From Luteitalea pratensis (lineage in GTDB: Bacteria > Acidobacteriota > Vicinamibacteria > Vicinamibacterales > Vicinamibacteraceae): a DNA stretch of 64,000 nucleotides. The notes beneath the pieces are model-generated. The model worked only from the letters and a program-made list of their open reading frames with translations, searched no databases and had not been told where the DNA came from. The position numbers were made by a program, and so were the translations under genes. Of the stretch, positions 34,906 to 43,930 are shown one piece after another (the first letter of the stretch is position 1; each line of letters starts with the position of its first letter). Location of the stretch: contig NZ_CP015136.1 of NCBI RefSeq assembly GCF_001618865.1, forward strand, positions 3,321,001 through 3,385,000, written 5' to 3'.

Positions 34906-37482
34906 CTATTTAGTGTGGTGCAGCACCGTTCCACTGCTGCTCTTGAAGCTAGCGTCACCCACATACGTGGCCGTGAGCGAGTAGGTCCCCTTCTTGAACT
35001 CCACCGTCCCGCTCGCTACACCGTTCACGAGCGGGGCGGATCCGACGGGCACGCCGTTGACACGGAGTTCGACCAAGCCAGTTGGGGCACCGCCGTCAGG
35101 CGCTCGGCCCGATACTGTCGCCGTCAGAGTCACGTCCTGATTCGGCTTCGATGGATTTGGTGACGACGATAACGAGAGCGACGTATCCACCTTCCCGTGT
35201 ACCGAGTAGCTGACCGACGACTGGGTCGTGTTGCCCGCGTGATCGACCGCCGTCACGACGAACGAGAACGTTCCGAGCATCGACGTATCCAGGTGCCCGG
35301 CCTGGCTGGCGGTGCAGGTCGCGACCCCGGACGTGACATCGCTGCAGCTGAAGTCGATCGCCACGACCTGTCCTTGCATGTAGCTCAGGGCCTGCGGCTG
35401 CGCGATGCCGATCGACGGCCGCGTCGCGTCCCGCCTCAGCACGACCTGTTCGGTGGACCCGCCACCGCCGCTGCTCGCAGAGCAATCGAAGACACGCGAC
35501 GTGACGTCGGCGGTGAGCGTGCCACTGGCGCATGGCTCTCCGACGAGCTCGGAGTCCGTCTCGACGACGCTCCACTGCACCGCGACATCGGAGGTGTACC
35601 AGCCATTGGAGCCAAGCGACCCTGTGACGGTGGCCGTGATGACAGGAGGGGTCTCATCGTAGTAGTAGAACCACACCTCGTCGAGGCTTGCCGCGCCGTC
35701 CGCATTGGTGACGACCACCCTGACGCTGGTGGCATAGTGCGGCGGTGAGACGCCGTAGAGCGTGGTCCCATCTTCCCCTGTGACGATGTCGGTCGCGGGA
35801 ATCCCATCGAATGTCACGATCGCCCCAGCCTGGAAGCTGGAGCCGGAGATCTGGAACGGTGTGCCGCCGGTCGTGGCACCCCAGTCGGGGCTGAGCCAAC
35901 CCACGATGGGTCGCACGCGCTGCTCGAAGCTGAGCACTTCGGATCCGAGCCACAGCTGGTAGGTCGTCGACTCACCCCAGTAGTTGAAAGGGATCTCGAC
36001 ATCCAGCGTGCCTGGACCGATGCCGCTGTAGGTCGAGTACGTGATGTAGTCGCTGCTCGTGCCGGTGACCAGCATCGCTTTCCAGAAGGTGCCGGCCGGC
36101 ACGACCACTTCAACCGGCACGGAGCCGCCTTCCATCGGTACCTCGGCTTCGCTCGAGGTGATCGAGACTGTCGTGGCCACGAACACGCCGCCAATGGGAC
36201 TGCCTTCCTGAAGGATGTGCGTGCCGCCGTTGAACGCGATCGCGCTCCCATCCGCGCTCATCGACGCGCCGCTGGCGGTGTCGTCGAGTGAGCCATCAGT
36301 GCCCACGGCGATGTCGAATGAGGCGTGGAGATCGCGGTCGATGGCAAAGACGTTCCATCGCTCGATCCCGGCCCCGTCGTTCTCGTAGCCCGTGAACGCG
36401 ACGAAGCGGCCATCCGCGCTCAGCGCCGTGCCGTATGCGTCGGTGAAGGCGGCGCTCCTGTGGGTGAGCTGCAGCCGCGCATGGGTCGCCGTCGCAATGT
36501 TGTAGACGAATACGTCGGCGAAGGCATCGGCGTCATCGGCAACGAGGTGCGGCGCGGTGCTGGTGTAGGCGAGCTGTGCGTTGTCGCTGAAATCTGGCGC
36601 GAGGCTGCGGGCGATCCCGTCGCCCATGCCCGGCAGGGGGCGATCAACGCGCACGGAGGTTCCCAGCGCGCGGTCATAGAGGTACATGCGGACGCCGAGC
36701 GAGGCGTAGTTCTCGTCGACCGCGCTGGCCGAGAACGCGGCATACCTCGCATCGTTCGAGATCGCGACGGCGTCGATCCATGCCAGGTGATCGCCGTCGA
36801 TGCTGCTCGCATCGATTCCCGTCGTCGTGACGCTGCCGGGCTCGTCGAACACGCCGTTCTGGTCTGCATCCCGATCGCGTAGCCACAGCAGCGATCCGCC
36901 GCCTCCATGGAAGTCGGCCGAGAACAGCACGAAGCGACCATCACCACTCAGGCGTGCCACTGGTAGCGGCGCGCAGTTACAGGTCAGGCGCTCGCCGGAC
37001 GGTCCGACGGTGACCAGCGACGTCACTCCACTGTCGAGATCGCGGATATACAGATCGTCGACGCCGTTCGTGTCGGTTGGGTCCAGATTGGAGGCCAGCG
37101 ACTGGAATACGACATGACGCCCGTCGGCCGATATCGACGGGGATGTGCTGTGCGAGTTGCCCTCGGCACCATCGGTCGCGACGCTCACGCGCTGCAGCGC
37201 GCCGGTCTGTCGATCGCGGACGAAGACGTCGTAGGCGCCGTTGCTGTCATCGGCGACGAGGGTCCGGCCCGATTCGATGACCAGGAACCGACCATCGGCG
37301 CTCATGCCGCGGGGCCGCACGACGCTGTAGCCCGGGAGTGCGCCGGCGGCCTGCTCGGCATCGTCCCGAATCACTCCAGTCCATGGCGATGTCGTCTGTG
37401 CACGTGCCGCAGGTGAATGGAACAGAAACAGTAACAGCGCGCACGCACGTGCGCTTGCCGCGCGGCGGTCTCTCAATGACAT
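34906..37482 (-). CDS. Large secreted protein: beta-propeller, IPT/TIG and Ig-like domains
   Basis: An 858-residue exported protein. A signal peptide (ALLLFLFHSPAARAQ) is followed by a TolB/PD40-type propeller with repeated blades (GMSADGRFLVIESG, SISADGRHVVFQSL, RLSGDGRFVLFSA, ALSADGRFVAFTG, SMSADGSAIAFNG). An IPT/TIG-like domain comes next (WLSPDWGATTGGTPFQISGS). Ig-like C-terminal modules follow, including one of the Big_3 type (TLTATVSGRAPDGGAPTGLV, SLTATYVGDASF). Such proteins are usually surface-associated or bind polymers; no catalytic site is visible. The start was chosen at the ATG giving the signal peptide directly; an in-frame start 19 codons upstream would precede it with a non-leader sequence. 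Confidence 0.82.
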   Translation of the reverse strand: MSLRDRRAASARACALLLFLFHSPAARAQTTSPWTGVIRDDAEQAAGALPGYSVVRPRGMSADGRFLVIESGRTLVADDSNGAYDVFVRDRQTGALQRVSVATDGAEGNSHSTSPSISADGRHVVFQSLASNLDPTDTNGVDDLYIRDLDSGVTSLVTVGPSGERLTCNCAPLPVARLSGDGRFVLFSADFHGGGGSLLWLRDRDADQNGVFDEPGSVTTTGIDASSIDGDHLAWIDAVAISNDARYAAFSASAVDENYASLGVRMYLYDRALGTSVRVDRPLPGMGDGIARSLAPDFSDNAQLAYTSTAPHLVADDADAFADVFVYNIATATHARLQLTHRSAAFTDAYGTALSADGRFVAFTGYENDGAGIERWNVFAIDRDLHASFDIAVGTDGSLDDTASGASMSADGSAIAFNGGTHILQEGSPIGGVFVATTVSITSSEAEVPMEGGSVPVEVVVPAGTFWKAMLVTGTSSDYITYSTYSGIGPGTLDVEIPFNYWGESTTYQLWLGSEVLSFEQRVRPIVGWLSPDWGATTGGTPFQISGSSFQAGAIVTFDGIPATDIVTGEDGTTLYGVSPPHYATSVRVVVTNADGAASLDEVWFYYYDETPPVITATVTGSLGSNGWYTSDVAVQWSVVETDSELVGEPCASGTLTADVTSRVFDCSASSGGGGSTEQVVLRRDATRPSIGIAQPQALSYMQGQVVAIDFSCSDVTSGVATCTASQAGHLDTSMLGTFSFVVTAVDHAGNTTQSSVSYSVHGKVDTSLSLSSSPNPSKPNQDVTLTATVSGRAPDGGAPTGLVELRVNGVPVGSAPLVNGVASGTVEFKKGTYSLTATYVGDASFKSSSGTVLHHTK

Positions 37483-38059
37483 GTAGGTCTTTCGGAGTTG
37501 ACGGTGGGTGGGATGGGCAAAACGGTAGTATCGGCACATGGCCGACGATCATGAATCGCACGGTCAGGACGTTCCTCGGCACCGACGCCAGGCGTTGCTG
37601 CACGGCTGCTGCGTCGCCCGACGGTGGGTCGGCTACGGAGACGCCGCCCAGCTCTCTTCGCGCTGATGGCGGAGCTCAAGGCGCACACTGCGACGCTGCC
37701 TCGTGACGATGGCGCCGCACCCGCGTGGGCGTGATCCAGTTCGTGCACACTTTCGGAGAGGTGGGCACGATCGCGCGAACTGGCCTCACTACACGTCCGT
37801 GATCATGCCGATGCCCAGGGCTGCGTCGGCGCACCGGCCGCAGCTAATGACAACTTCACCCCCAGGCCGTCCGCCTTGTGTGCGACGACGGCAAGAGACG
37901 TGGGGGCGGTCGCCCCGATCTCAACTTGACCGAGTCCGCCCCCGGCGTTAGGTGGACTGACTGCCTGACGAGTTCTGGAGCAGTGGAAGTGTCAACACCT
38001 GCGCCACTAAACCTTCAGACGGTCTTCCGCAATTGGGGAGCAGACCGTAAGAACCTCGG
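37483..38059. other. Gap before the IS21 element
   Basis: No frame with recognisable family. The last 180 bases have protein-like readings (LTSSGAVEVSTPAPLNLQTV) running into the IS21 left end, so a gene may have been interrupted there. I could not match them to the HEAT-repeat gene on the other side. Confidence 0.4.
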
Positions 38060-38166
38060 TGAACACCCAAAGCCGGCCAGTTAGCGACACCCCAAAACCG
38101 GCCATTTCCTGAGGCCGGCGTCGAGACGTGAACCGCGCCAGGACGCCCTGTGCGTCTGTGGCCGCC

Positions 38167-39741
38167 ATGGGGAACGTCTTGGACGCAAGCAAGCAGCAGC
38201 AAGTGGTGGCGCTGGGGCGCCTGGGCTGGTCGTTGCGGCGCATCGAGCACGCGACCGGCGTGCGCCGCGAGACCATTGGCGACTACCTGCGCGCCGCCGG
38301 CGTGCCGGTGCGCGGCCGCGGCCGCCCGCGCAGCGGCGTGATGGCCACGGTGGAGGCCGCGGCGGGCGCCGCGACCAGCGAAACGACGGCAAAGCCGGCC
38401 ATTTCCTCGACCGGGGTGTCCACCGACTCACCGCCGGCGCGGGCGCCGAGCGCGAGTGCCTGTGTCGCGTACCGCGACCTGATCACCGAGGCGCTCGGGC
38501 GCGGCCGCAATGCGCGCGCCATCTGGCAGGACCTGGTCGACGATCACGGCTTCGCGGCCGGCTACGCCAGCGTGCGTCGCTTCGTGCGGCAGGTGCGCGG
38601 TGCGTCGACGCCCGCGGCGCGCGTCGTGATCGTCACGGCGCCGGGCGAGGAAGCGCAGGTCGACTACGGCGAGGGACCGATGGTGCGCCCGCCCGGCGGC
38701 GGTAAGTACCGGCGCACGCGCCTGTTTGTGCTGACGCTCGGCTACTCGCGCAAGACGGTGTACCTGCTCACGTGGCAGTCGAACGCGCAAATCTGGGCCA
38801 CGCTCCACGAGCAGGCGTTTCGTCGCCTGGGCGGGGCGCCGCGCGTGCTCGTGCTCGACAACCTGCGCGAAGGCGTCCTCACGCCCGACGTCTACGACCC
38901 GACGATCAACCCGCTGTATCGCGATGTGCTGACGCACTACGGCGTGACGGCGCTGCCGTGCCGCGTTCGCGATCCCGATCGCAAGGGCAAGGTCGAGCGC
39001 AGTGTCGGGCACGCCAAGCAGACGCCGCTCAAGGGGCAGCGCTTCGAGTCGCTCGAAGCCGCCCAGGCGTATCTCGATCGGTGGACGGCGCACTGGGCCG
39101 ACACGCGCATCCATGGCACCACGAAGCGGCAGGTCGCTGTCATGTTTGCCGAGGAGCAGCCCGTACTGCAGGCGCTCCCCGTCACGCCGTTTCGCTATTA
39201 CCGGTACGGCACGCGCACCGTCCATCTCGATGGCTGCGTCGAGGTGGAGGCCGCCTACTACTCGGCCCCGCCAGGCTGGATCGGCCAGCGCGTGCAGGTG
39301 CACTGGACCGACGGGATCGTGCGGCTGCTCACGCTCGACGGGCAGCTGCTCCGTGAGCATGTCCGCGGGCCGCGCGGGCATCACCGCATCGCCCAGGCCG
39401 ATCGGCCCGCGAAGACGCCGGCCTCCACGCTGGCCCTGCTGGCGCGGGCGCGACGCATCGGCGTCGCGCTGCACACGATCTGCATGCACATCCACACGCA
39501 CGAGGGGGCGGCCGGCACGCGACGCATCCTCGGCGCCCTCGCGCTCGCGAAGCGGTACGGGCCGGTCGTGCTCGACGACGCCGCCAAGGCGGCGCTCGAG
39601 CTGCGCGTGCCCACGTATCGCTTCCTCCGTCGCTATCTCGAACGGCATCCGCCGCTGACGCTCCGGCAAGTCGATCCCCTCATCCGCCAACTCACCGTGT
39701 ATCGCGATCTCATCGATCGCACGACAGGAGACCCGACATGA
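38167..39741 (+). CDS. istA: IS21 transposase IstA
   Basis: A 524-residue IS21-type transposase. N-terminal HTH (LGRLGWSLRRIEHATGV, then RRETIGDYLRAAGVPV), catalytic core beginning GEEAQVDYGEGPM (first Asp), second Asp in VLVLDNLREGV, and Glu region in DRKGKVERSVGHAK. A C-terminal beta-barrel part follows (YYSAPPGWIGQRVQVHW). Residues about 75-88 (KPAISSTGVSTDS) are encoded by an extra copy of the element's own terminal repeat. The ATG chosen gives the normal HTH start; a GTG 13 codons upstream is also open. The stop overlaps the istB start as ATGA. Confidence 0.9.
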   Translation: MGNVLDASKQQQVVALGRLGWSLRRIEHATGVRRETIGDYLRAAGVPVRGRGRPRSGVMATVEAAAGAATSETTAKPAISSTGVSTDSPPARAPSASACVAYRDLITEALGRGRNARAIWQDLVDDHGFAAGYASVRRFVRQVRGASTPAARVVIVTAPGEEAQVDYGEGPMVRPPGGGKYRRTRLFVLTLGYSRKTVYLLTWQSNAQIWATLHEQAFRRLGGAPRVLVLDNLREGVLTPDVYDPTINPLYRDVLTHYGVTALPCRVRDPDRKGKVERSVGHAKQTPLKGQRFESLEAAQAYLDRWTAHWADTRIHGTTKRQVAVMFAEEQPVLQALPVTPFRYYRYGTRTVHLDGCVEVEAAYYSAPPGWIGQRVQVHWTDGIVRLLTLDGQLLREHVRGPRGHHRIAQADRPAKTPASTLALLARARRIGVALHTICMHIHTHEGAAGTRRILGALALAKRYGPVVLDDAAKAALELRVPTYRFLRRYLERHPPLTLRQVDPLIRQLTVYRDLIDRTTGDPT

Positions 39742-40499
39742 CGCTCCCCGAACTCGACGCCGCTCTCCGCAAGCTGCGCCTCTCCGGCATGGCCGATGTC
39801 CTCGAGGCGCGGCTGCGCCAGGCGCAACAGGAGCGCCAGGCTCCCATCGATCTGCTCTCGGCGCTGGTCGGCGACGAGCTGCTGCGCCGCCAGGATCGCT
39901 TGCTCGCGCGCCGGCTCCAGCAGGCCCGCTTCCGCGACGCCGATCGCACGCTCGACACCTTTGACTTTGGCTTCAACCGGAAGATGCCGCAGGCGCTGAT
40001 CCACGACCTCGCCACCGCGCGCTTCGTCGCGCAGCGCGAGGACGCGCTCTTGCTCGGCCCGCCGGGCACCGGCAAGAGCCACCTCGCGCAAGCGCTCGGC
40101 CGCGCCGCCATCCTGCAGGGCTATCGCGTGATCTATCGCGAGGCGCACATCCTCCTCGAGGAGATCACCGAGGCGAGCGTGGAGGGCACCCGCAAGGCTC
40201 TGATGCTGGAGCTGACGACCGTCCCACTCCTGATCATCGACGACCTCGGCATGCGCAAGCTGCCGCACACGGCCGCCGAGGACCTGCTGGAGGTGATCAT
40301 GCGGCGCTACGAACGTGCCTCGACACTGCTGACGTCCAATCGCCCCGTCGACGACTGGGGCAAGCTGCTGGGCGACACGGCGGCCGTCACCGCGCTGCTC
40401 GATCGGCTTCTGCACCATGCCCATGTGCTCAAGTGCGGGCCCCGCAGCTGGCGGACCAAGGTGCACACCGACTTGCGTCCGGAGGCGCTGCCGCAGTAG
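39738..40499 (+). CDS. istB: IS21 ATP-binding helper protein IstB
   Basis: A 253-residue DnaA/DnaC-like AAA ATPase that assists IstA. Walker A is GPPGTGKSHLAQ, Walker B is LLIIDDLGMRKLP and sensor-like LTSNRPVDDW follows. Length matches the family (about 250). It overlaps istA by four bases, with AGGAG upstream of its ATG. Both IS21 genes look intact, so this copy may be active. Confidence 0.92.
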   Translation: MTLPELDAALRKLRLSGMADVLEARLRQAQQERQAPIDLLSALVGDELLRRQDRLLARRLQQARFRDADRTLDTFDFGFNRKMPQALIHDLATARFVAQREDALLLGPPGTGKSHLAQALGRAAILQGYRVIYREAHILLEEITEASVEGTRKALMLELTTVPLLIIDDLGMRKLPHTAAEDLLEVIMRRYERASTLLTSNRPVDDWGKLLGDTAAVTALLDRLLHHAHVLKCGPRSWRTKVHTDLRPEALPQ

Positions 40500-40538
40500 A
40501 ACTCAGGTCGTCTCGACACCCGCCAGCAATGGCCGGTT

Positions 40539-41981
40539 TTGCCTGTCGATGAAATGGCCGGTTTTGACCCGTCCACCGAGGACTACCGGTGGGAATCTCC
40601 TCAGATCGCGCGGCTTGCGGATGCGGTGAGCTCTAGGCTGAACGATCCAGATCCAAAGGTGCGAGCCGCGGCCGTCGGCGTGCTGCATGGACGAGAGCTG
40701 ATGCCCGAACAGAGGCGTGCCACTTGTGTCGGTGGTGCGCAGCGCGCGATGCGTGTTGAGGGCGGACAGGCGTACCTCTCGGATACCACGGTGCAGCGGC
40801 TCAGCGCTCTGGTACGCGACCCCGACCGCGAGGTCCGTAGCTCGGTGCGGCTGGCCCTGTTCAGCGGCGCGACCGTGGACGATGCCTATGTCGATCTGCT
40901 GTCCGAGGCCGGCGAGGACACGGAGCTGGACGTCCGCACCGGCTGGTACGTCGGGATGCAGCGGATCGGTGCGGATGTGGAGCGCGCCGTCGCCGTAGCC
41001 GAACGGCTGACGACGGCTCCCGTGCCGACACGAAGGGAAGGCTGCCAGGCCATAGCGCTATGGGAGGCTGAAGCGCAACTCTTCGACAGTCTCCAGTCGT
41101 GGGAAGCGCAGGAAACGGACCCAGCAACCAAGGCCTGTCTGGGCGAGGTCGTCACGCGGCATGCACAGCGACTGACCTATCTGAAGGCGAACGCGCCTGC
41201 GCTCGCCCGCGTGCGTGCCCTCGAGTTGCTGGTCGAGGGGGTGACGGACATGGCACAGGCAGTGCCGCAAGTGCGCGAAGCCCTGCGCGACGCGGACGCG
41301 CTCGTTCGCGTCGCGGGACTACGGCTCGTCGTGGATTGGACGATCGGGCAGCTGGAGTTCGATGTGGACGAAACGGACTCGTTCGGCGGTCTTGGTGTTC
41401 CTGCGCTTCGGACGGTGACGCTGGACGACTTCAGTACCCAGATTGCGGCCCTCATGAACGACACCGAGCCAGGTATCCAGGGCGTTGCGATGGAGTTGTT
41501 CTCCAAAGCCGACCTGATGCGCCAGCTTGGCCCAAGGTTGCAAAGCGCCGAGCTGGGGCCTTCGGTCGACATGCCAACGTTGTCGCCGCCCGTCGTGGCG
41601 CGCTTGTCCAGCGTGCCGGCCACGGCCGATGCCTTCGTGCGACAGGTGGCGGCGCGCACGCTGCTGCGCTACGCGCCGGTCGATGCGGCACACATCACCA
41701 GAGTGATCGAGGGATTGACGTCCGCTCAGGCGGAGATCGCTGAGGAAGCCGCCAGCAGCATCCAGCGCCTCGGGTCCCACCAGCGGCTGTTGACATCATT
41801 CATGAGCCGCATCGGACGCCTCGCGCCGTCCGCGAGACATCAGGCCGTGCAAGGCGTGGCGACTCTTCTGCTGATAGACGACGGTCGCGATCGTCTCGAA
41901 GCGTGGGCCAAGGACGAGGGCACGTCGCCTCTTGCCCGTGATCTGCGTGCCTTGCTCGACGAGTTGCCCGGGGGGCGGTGA
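40539..41981 (+). CDS. HEAT-repeat protein, 5' end replaced by IS21
   Basis: The 480-residue frame opens inside the IS21 right end; native sequence begins at about 40576 with EDYRWESPQIARLADAVSSR. The body is alpha-helical and built of HEAT-like repeats (LNDPDPKVRAAAVGVLHGRE, LVRDPDREVRSSVRLALFSG, ALRDADALVRVAGLRLVVDW, LMNDTEPGIQGVAMELF). These form curved solenoids that bind other proteins. No catalytic residues, membrane helices or leader are visible. The natural N-terminus is lost, so it is either a truncated gene or expressed from an IS-borne promoter. The next 295 bases contain nothing certain. Confidence 0.65.
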   Translation: MPVDEMAGFDPSTEDYRWESPQIARLADAVSSRLNDPDPKVRAAAVGVLHGRELMPEQRRATCVGGAQRAMRVEGGQAYLSDTTVQRLSALVRDPDREVRSSVRLALFSGATVDDAYVDLLSEAGEDTELDVRTGWYVGMQRIGADVERAVAVAERLTTAPVPTRREGCQAIALWEAEAQLFDSLQSWEAQETDPATKACLGEVVTRHAQRLTYLKANAPALARVRALELLVEGVTDMAQAVPQVREALRDADALVRVAGLRLVVDWTIGQLEFDVDETDSFGGLGVPALRTVTLDDFSTQIAALMNDTEPGIQGVAMELFSKADLMRQLGPRLQSAELGPSVDMPTLSPPVVARLSSVPATADAFVRQVAARTLLRYAPVDAAHITRVIEGLTSAQAEIAEEAASSIQRLGSHQRLLTSFMSRIGRLAPSARHQAVQGVATLLLIDDGRDRLEAWAKDEGTSPLARDLRALLDELPGGR

Positions 41982-42276
41982 GACCCGAGGCCAGCCTGGC
42001 CGCGATGAGACTGTTGATCAGCGTCACTGCGTCCATGTAGCGGCGCACAAACTCGTCGAGCACCACTATCGCGGCAATGATCGTACGCAGGCGAGGGCGC
42101 GTCGCGTGCGATGCATCAGCTCAATCGTAGCGCCCCCAGGCCCAACAGCCGCGCCCGACGGCGATGCTCAGGATCCGGCATGCAACCGCTTCAGCAGTTC
42201 TTGCTGTAAGGCGAGTCATGCTCACGGCGCCCAGTAGCAGACTCAAGTGCGACGACATCGGGCCGATTGACAGTCG

Positions 42277-42831
42277 ATGAGCGTCGCTGCATACCTGGTC
42301 GGCTTCCTCCTCATGGGCGCCATCGGGGCCATGGAGCTTCTTGGCGTGGTCGACCGCCCGGTGGACTCCGTTACATGCAGTGGCCTCGGTTCGTTGCGTC
42401 TCGGGATGACCGAGCCCGAGGTGCTCAGCGTGATCGGTCACCCGGTTCATGAGCATCCCACGGATCCCGGTGCCGACTGGAACCTTCCAAGAGCGCAATG
42501 GCCGCCGGAGGTGACCTGGGAATACACGGAACGAAGGTTCAGCGCCGGCAAAGTGCCACTCGACCTCAACTTCTCCCAAGGGCGGCTTGTCCGCGTCCAC
42601 GTTTGGTTGAAGACGTTTTGGTTCCACCAGGAGGGCTACACGATCATGAGCCTACGCGAGGACGGTTGGCGCAGCGGCGACCTGTTCGAGCAATATGTGT
42701 GTCGGGACGGCCGCCGGGTTGGTCGGCCGTATGTGCGACAAGGGCTAGCAGGCGCTTGCTTACTGGTTCCGATCGCGTTGATCCTACGCCGCCGCAGGCA
42801 AGCGGCGGCCGAGCACGTAAGAGGCCTCTGA
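42277..42831 (+). CDS. Membrane protein with BamE/SmpA-like motif
   Basis: A 184-residue protein with hydrophobic segments at both ends (YLVGFLLMGAIGAMELL near the N-terminus, AGACLLVPIALILRRRRQ at the C-terminus). The central part starts CSGLGSLRLGMTEPEVLSVI, which resembles the GMTxxEVxxxLGxP helix of BamE/SmpA-type small domains. I cannot assign a function. ATG follows a weak purine stretch. A second protein with a similar motif, at 43.1 kb, lies on the same strand, suggesting a local group of small envelope proteins. Confidence 0.65.
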   Translation: MSVAAYLVGFLLMGAIGAMELLGVVDRPVDSVTCSGLGSLRLGMTEPEVLSVIGHPVHEHPTDPGADWNLPRAQWPPEVTWEYTERRFSAGKVPLDLNFSQGRLVRVHVWLKTFWFHQEGYTIMSLREDGWRSGDLFEQYVCRDGRRVGRPYVRQGLAGACLLVPIALILRRRRQAAAEHVRGL

Positions 42832-43087
42832 CGCTTGGTTGCGATTGGTCTCCACGGACCGAACATCACTGCTCCAAGCCTTCCGCGCCACGGACGGACT
42901 GCCCGTCGTGGCCGTGCCTGCTTCGGGGCGACCCGCCCACGAAGCGGTGCGATGGCCAGTGTGGGAAGCCGTGAACGCATCGGCGGAACTTCTGGTGCCG
43001 TCGCTATGGAGTACTCGCTCGACGAGCTGCGCACGAACAACGCATGTCGCAGTGTCCGGAACCTAGTGAAGGAAGCCACGCTGAGCG

Positions 43088-43603
43088 ATGCATGAGGCGC
43101 GCGCGAGGGCAGGCAATCCTGTCAAAGGCTTGGAGCAAGTGCTGAAGTGGAGATGCACTCCAGGGGTCGCGACGCTCGTTGCAGTCGTGTGCGTCGGCGC
43201 AGGCTGCAGCGAGCGGCTTGTCCGGAACTATTCGTGCGAGCAGCTACGCCAGATCCATGTGGGCGACGCGCCGGAAGAGGTCCTGGTACATCTAGGTCAG
43301 CCGACTGCTAAACAAGAAGACTATTTTGACAATCCTGACGGTTCCGTGCGCAAGGGAAAGGCCTGGTACTACCACGTCACGAACGATGCGGTGTTCGTGG
43401 CGTATCGCGACTCGCTCCGCGTAGATTTCGTAGACTCCAAAGTCAGGGCGGTCGTAGCTCACCGCCGCGTGGCGCCGAACGTCTTCGGCAGCCAAGGGGC
43501 GGCATCGTTGCTGCGGGTGTCTGCCGCGCCGAAAGGCGGAGGAGAGTTGCGGCGAGAAGGCGAGCTGTTTACCGTGGTGTTTCCGTGTCGCAAGGCATCC
43601 TGA
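43088..43603 (+). CDS. Predicted lipoprotein with BamE/SmpA-like domain
   Basis: A 171-residue protein with hydrophobic segment VATLVAVVCVGAGC ending in a lipobox-like GAGC. The mature part has CEQLRQIHVGDAPEEVLVHL followed by GQPTAKQEDY, which fits the BamE-like pattern of a helix then G-x-P. It is then beta-rich (AWYYHVTNDAVFVAYRD). The first ATG gives a long pre-signal stretch; GTG at 43139 (LKWRCTPGVATL) is a better start for a lipoprotein. BamE-like domains bind outer-membrane assembly factors, but function is not inferred from this alone. Confidence 0.65.
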   Translation: MHEARARAGNPVKGLEQVLKWRCTPGVATLVAVVCVGAGCSERLVRNYSCEQLRQIHVGDAPEEVLVHLGQPTAKQEDYFDNPDGSVRKGKAWYYHVTNDAVFVAYRDSLRVDFVDSKVRAVVAHRRVAPNVFGSQGAASLLRVSAAPKGGGELRREGELFTVVFPCRKAS

Positions 43604-43615
43604 CAAAGAGAATCG

Positions 43616-43813
43616 GTGCACGAGCCTGTAGTGGGGGCCGGTCGTCGAACCCTCCACCCTTGGACGAGTGCCTCGCCGCGGTCCCAGGGGCTCTTTACGC
43701 TGCGGCCGGATGGGCAAGTGGAGCCGTTCCCGCGGCCACAGTATCCCGCGCCCAGTCAGCGAACGACCCTGACACTCGCAACGATCGATCACATCGCGAT
43801 GGCTCTGGGCTAG
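43616..43813 (+). CDS. Short hypothetical fragment
   Basis: A 65-residue reading whose C-terminal part (GLFTLRPDGQVEPFPRPQYP) has protein-like composition with a natural stop. It may be the tail of a deleted gene. No family recognised and expression doubtful. Confidence 0.25.
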   Translation: MHEPVVGAGRRTLHPWTSASPRSQGLFTLRPDGQVEPFPRPQYPAPSQRTTLTLATIDHIAMALG

Positions 43814-43930
43814 CGACCGTTCGACGTCACTGAGCGCTGAGCGGAGGCCTCGGAACTCACGTTGTCCTGTTGAGGCTCACACCGGGCGCAATCCGTCACC
43901 GTCGCGGCGGCAGCAGGTGAGGAGGGCAAG

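Larger units (their letters stand above)
38060..40575 (+). mobile_element. IS21-family insertion sequence, apparently complete
   Basis: About 2.5 kb with TG...CA ends and the multiple terminal repeats typical of IS21. Left: AAAGCCGGCCAGTT, then AAAACCGGCCATTT. Right: AATGGCCGGTTTT twice. The left and right ends also share GTCGAGACG internally. istA and istB are intact and overlap. No clear target-site duplication is seen: flanks are CCTCGG and CCGAGG, which are reverse complements and not direct copies. Confidence 0.9.

Noticed and set aside
38428-39690. 420-residue minus-strand frame antisense to istA
   Set aside because: Shadow of a high-GC coding region with no family resemblance.
42000-42120. 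VEHHYRGNDR reading considered as an IS481-type integrase remnant
   Set aside because: Too short and without further matching motifs.
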